The notes beneath the pieces were generated by a model. The model was given only the letters and a program-made list of their open reading frames with translations, made no database searches and was not told the origin of the DNA. This document shows positions 59,598-64,000 of a stretch of 64,000 bases of DNA, one piece after another. Numbering within the stretch: the stretch's first letter is position 1; the number at the start of each line of letters is the position of its first letter. This DNA is from Oasisia sp. SBJ-2009 (taxonomy: Eukaryota > Annelida > Polychaeta > Sabellida > Siboglinidae), in contig OZ024856.1 of the NCBI GenBank assembly GCA_964017155.1, positions 44,666,378 through 44,730,377 on the forward strand, in the 5' to 3' direction. Position numbers and translations under genes: made by a program.

Positions 59598-62519
59598 GAT
59601 GTGTGTATGCGTGTGTGCGCGTGCGTGTGCGCGTGGTGTTACCTTTCGCACGGTGTATGCGTGTATGTGTATGGGGATAGGTAGGTGGGTGGGTGAGTGG
59701 ATGGGTGGTTGGGTGTGTGCTCCCCTCGGCCACAACAATAGAAACATATATGCCTTGGAAATGCCCTGTAAGTGATACGATTAGTTTATCTCGCGTGTGT
59801 CTCCTGTGATTTTATGTCGTGACTTCCGCACGCCGCTTCGCACATCGAGCGACCAGCTTTTCCTGCCGATGCTATCCGTTCCCAGATATTGATTGATACG
59901 TTCGCAAGATCTACATACGTATATTTTCCTTAGGATTCATTTGCATTGCGTGAGGCGCATTTTGCCTAAGGGTGCCTAAATGCTGGGAATACCTGCATTT
60001 AAAGGATCTCAGATCTGATCACCTTTTCTTCCAGCGGACATCTTTTAATTGTTTGCGGAATGGCAAATTAAATCTATTCAGAAGCTTTTATGGCCTTTCA
60101 AATGTCATATATTATTCACTATCGTTCAACAGAATACTTTCTTTACAAACGTAACCAGGTGTTTTCTCTCCGGAGATTATTCAGTCTACGATAGCCTTGG
60201 TGATACTTCCACTCCAGTTTCACTTCTAGAGATGTGAGCAGATATTCCATTAAAAGTATGTGAAAAGAGGCGATCACTTCTAGGAAGACACCATCTACTG
60301 CAGTGGACGGAGAGTAGTACGTGTTTGGGATATACTATTCGAGTGATTCAGGATAATGGTCAACCAGAACTCCATGCAGGTATGTGACATCCGATTAACT
60401 ATGGTGACAAGGCCGACAGTGCGTATGTTCTGGGGAACATACATATAGCCCCCGACAGAGAGAGCGCATGGAGACATAGCAGCTGTATAAGTGTATTGGT
60501 GAGCCGCTCTCCGGGATCTTGGGTGGTATTCTGTCGCTGTCAGGAGACGGACGTTCCGAATGCCAGAAAGGTCATTGCTTCACTGAGCTCTCCACGGTTG
60601 GTTGGTTATTCAGCTCCTCCGTGACAGACATCTGGCGGTATCCGTGACATCTGTCGTGATTACTTACATCTCAACATAGTGCTCAGTCTAGTTCAGTAGC
60701 CTTTGCGTGTCCTGGGTGATTCCACCTGCATATATATTTCAGAGTTACAGTCTTGATTGACATGGGTCCTGTAGGTAACGTTTTTCCTCCTACAAGGCTT
60801 TTTAATATCTTGTATCCGCAACTGTCTGAATACTGCTGCTTAGCTTCAGTCTGTACTTATTGGTGCAGCAGTATATTGACTAATCAACACATTTTCAATG
60901 ATTTACTGCTTACAATTAGTAATTGTATTCCAATTAACAAAGTGTTATGGTGTAATATTGCTAGAAAACATAAACATATGTTCCAGTGTTGTATGTATTT
61001 GGTTCACTCTCACGAAATCTCTACAATCAGGACTGGGGCAGTGAAACCGAAATAAATATACATTGGTAAAATGTATTTGTGTAATTTATGCATCTCTATC
61101 ATTACATGATAGCACCAGTCGTTAAGAAGAACGGATATAGTGTTCGTTTGGTGCTGTGAATGTGTTTTTGTTAAAAGAAAATCGTTGCTTTCTTCGGCCA
61201 ATTGTGCCATGGCGTCACGTCGGCTTTAAAAGTCGCAACTACTACTTCACCTACACAAATAATGTTGCTAAATGTTGTCATTGTGCAAGAAGCATGACTG
61301 CCATAAAATGTGTAACTGTTTTCATAGCGCTAAATATAATTATCGTTAATAAGTGGAGCAAAAGAAATGCTTCCGGGCGCAACATCTGGCGTCCTGCCAA
61401 GCGGACAAGTTATATATGCTTTCATTGCGTTGCCAAATGCGCTTGATTTCTCCTTTTTTTGGGTGAATGTAAACAAAAATATGACATGTTGAGGTACTGG
61501 AAGAAGCCATATATTTAAAACAAATATTAAGGCCGTTTCTCCCGATTGTGTGTGCGTAGCAAAAAGGTGGTATCTGAAACTAATATTTTACGTGCGAACA
61601 ACGGCGATTGAACACAGTGATGTTGGGTTCATTTCCCATATATTCTGTCGGTGCGGCTGCTTAGCTATCGTCCTTCTGGAACTTACGAAAGTGTGAAGTG
61701 GATTGCATCAGCTAAACTGGTGCAAGGTATTGCGTTGCGTACAGGTGCAATTTTATTCAGCGTGACGTAAGTTTTAGTCATTTTAGGAGAAAATAATTAC
61801 TTTGAAATTGAATAACATATTGGTACTGGTGTAGTAACACGTTACGATATTATTAGTGTGTGAGTTGAAGTTGACGCGAAGGTCAGTGTTGTCTCTCGTA
61901 GGTAACAAACCGCCATGACCATGTTATCGAGTTACGTGTGTAACAGAGGGGGTTCAGTCAGTATTTAGTAGCGCAGCAGTATGTTGACTACTCAACAACA
62001 TTTTCTTAAACGATTTTATGCTTAAAGGTAGTAATGCGTTTCCTATAAACCAAGTATGACGGTGTATTATTGACAGGAAATATAAAAATGTGCTCCAAAT
62101 GTGTTTTATGTATATGGCCCACTCTCACGAAAACTGTACAATCAGCTGTGAGGGCAGTCAAATTAAAATAAACATATATTGGTAAAATATATGTGTATAA
62201 ATTATACATTTTTGATATGATCATTAGTTATATAATGACACAATTCAGTTTAGATAACCGGATGTAATTCTCATTTTGTGCTCTGGATGTATTTAAAGTC
62301 GTTGTTTTCTACGGCCAATCATGACATGCTGTCAGGACATGGTAAAATGTCCTTCCGCACAACAATCGTCCCAAGACACAATTTGATATTCGTTACCTCA
62401 ACCCACCTCCCCACCCCTTATCACATTACAGTTTTCACAAGAGTGACCCATATAAGCAGATATAACAAATACACGCCATTACAATGTTGCATTATAAAAT
62501 AAATACGAGACGATATAAC

Positions 62520-62788
62520 GAATACGAATACATTTAGTTCAGGTAAAAACCCATATACAATCGGTACATACATCTAAGTAGCCTAATTAAAGAGCCAATA
62601 TGTTAAAAAAAAAAAAATGAATAGGTAAAAAAAACAATAAGATTATGAGTTAGATAAATGTAAAATTGTAGAAAAACAGATAAAATAATGAGCAATATAC
62701 AGGATGTGATTGTAAAATAAATATGCAATTAATTCATACAAATAAACACTTTTTGAAAAGTAAGTTATATAAACAACTTACTTACTTT

Positions 62789-62855
<67 letters not shown>

Positions 62856-62893
62856 AATAATAATAAAGTTGTATGCGAGAGATGGTGACTATC
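62520..62893. other. AT-rich spacer with (AT)n
   Basis: A-rich sequence and an (AT)n run at 62795-62851, adjacent to the 3' end of the LINE that follows. No gene. Confidence 0.7.
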
Positions 62894-64000
62894 TTACATA
62901 TTTACTGTATACAATGAATTGGCCCAGCTAATCCACATTGGGCCATTTACTATTTCAAAACAATTGCACATAGCCCTAGTCAAGTCATTATTTATGTTAC
63001 AAATGCGTCTTTTAAAACCATAAATGTTCTTACGTAATAGGGCGTCAAATGTATCAATAGCATTATCAGGAAACATGCCACTCGCACTGTCCCGTCGGCT
63101 ATATCCCCAAATCCGTCTATGCATATTGTTGTAGGCAACTTTAGCTTTCAAATATGAGCCATTATTAGAGTTAACCCATAACTGGCAACAATAAGTTGTA
63201 CAACAATACGCATGAAACAGACGTAGTTTAACACCCACGGAACAGTGGTGAAATTTTCTGATAATGCTATTTGACCTAGTATAAAAATTACGTAGATGTC
63301 TTAGAATATCTCCGTCATCTTTCAGGTCATTGCATATTATCACACCTAAATATTTTGCTTCTTTGACATGTGCAAGCTTGTTTAGGTTCATATACATATC
63401 TGGACATTTCAGGTTAAAACCACGTGGTTTGAAGACCATACACAACGACTTGCTAGGGTTATATTCAACATCATTTTCAAAGCCAAACTTTGCACATATG
63501 TTCAGCAAACCCTGAAGCCCACTAGGACTGGGAGCAATAACACATCTGTCATCGGCTTAGAACACATGGTTAGTGCAGCAGTTGTGTATGTGACAACCTA
63601 TACCAGCACTATTTAGCATATTGCTCAGATCATCAATGTATACGATAAATAAATGTGGGGACAAAATCCCACCTTGTCGAACACCATTCGAAACATTAAA
63701 AAACTCTGATGTTGTTGAACCCCATTTGACACAGAATGTTTGGGTTCTGTGCCAGTACAACAGAATACGTATAAGTACAACAGGCACACCTCGATTAAGC
63801 AATTTTCTAAAAAGCGTCCAATGGTTGACCCTGTCAAATGCTTTTGACGCGTCTAAAAAGCATGAATACACCGGACTATTGTTACTTTTATAGTATTGAA
63901 TAACATTTTTTCAAGCAAATATACAGTGGTCAGTAGAGTGTCCCTTCTTAAACCCAAACTGATTGTCAGTTGTATTAAGATATGGTGTCAACATTTCTAG
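62894..64000 (-). pseudogene. Non-LTR retrotransposon reverse transcriptase, minus strand, runs off the window
   Basis: Read leftward from 64000. FLDASKAFDRVNHWTLFRKL (catalytic D), NGVRQGGILSPHLFIVYIDD (RT motif B) at 63871-63557, and then the active-site segment NHVF*ADDRCVIAPS, where the Tyr codon of YADD has become TAA. The open frame at 63508-62894 holds LNICAKFGFENDVEYNPSKS, AKYLGVIICNDLKDDGD and a C-terminal region to the stop. CR1/jockey-like. The 5' part lies beyond the window edge. Confidence 0.85.

Larger units (their letters stand above)
58440..62519 (+). repeat. Segmental duplication copy 3 (contains second copy of YWTD exon 2)
   Basis: Partner of 32917-36929, in the same orientation and 25.5 kb away. 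It includes dispersed repeat (59969-61780) and second-monomer (about 61990-62330) copies. Ends at 'aaatacgagacgatataac', after which unrelated AT-rich sequence begins. Confidence 0.93.

Overview
The window is nuclear DNA of an invertebrate metazoan. The evidence is AT-rich sequence, very abundant dinucleotide and tetranucleotide microsatellites, a spliced gene with GT-AG introns, and a dense mix of RTE-, CR1/L2- and Rex1-like LINEs, a tRNA-headed SINE, and hAT-, P/THAP9-, Tc1/mariner- and TTAA-flanked DNA elements. Nothing identifies the species; a marine or freshwater lophotrochozoan or a lower deuterostome would fit. There is no prokaryotic gene organisation, rRNA, tRNA gene or CRISPR array.

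Left part (1-30 kb): no convincing host gene. A minus-strand CR1/L2-like LINE (about 6.7-15.4 kb) is split by a 4.67-kb DNA transposon, element B (7153-11818). Next come a long inverted-repeat element (about 18.4-20.3 kb) carrying a SINE, a Rex1-like LINE 3' end (20.9-21.6 kb), a GGCCGG-rich palindromic element (22.8-23.2 kb), and a first copy of a dispersed repeat (23.2-28.9 kb). That repeat copy is split by a 3.86-kb foldback transposon, element A (23990-27847), which itself carries a SINE.

Right part (30-64 kb): the only convincing host gene, on the plus strand. A signal-peptide exon at 30248 is followed by exons encoding a YWTD (LDL-receptor class B) beta-propeller and an EGF domain. All splice phases agree and give one open frame of about 335 codons through 58329. 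The next exon (59266-59400) is a near-identical copy of the first propeller exon, inside a roughly 4-kb segmental duplication (32.9-36.9 kb and 58.4-62.5 kb). The locus therefore looks like an LRP-type receptor, or a tandem duplicate, that is growing and runs off the right edge. Its introns hold an intact RTE-type LINE (ORF 43610-46711), a hAT relic, a P/THAP9-like relic (47649-50064), element C (50097-53918) and a mariner foldback (54991-55948).

Most notable: elements A, B and C have different sequences but share a 5'-TAGT terminus, a 3-bp target duplication and decayed ORFs of a cysteine-rich (CXC-like) / TGCD-motif protein. They look like three members of one poorly characterised cut-and-paste superfamily, two of them with insertion sites resolvable to the base.
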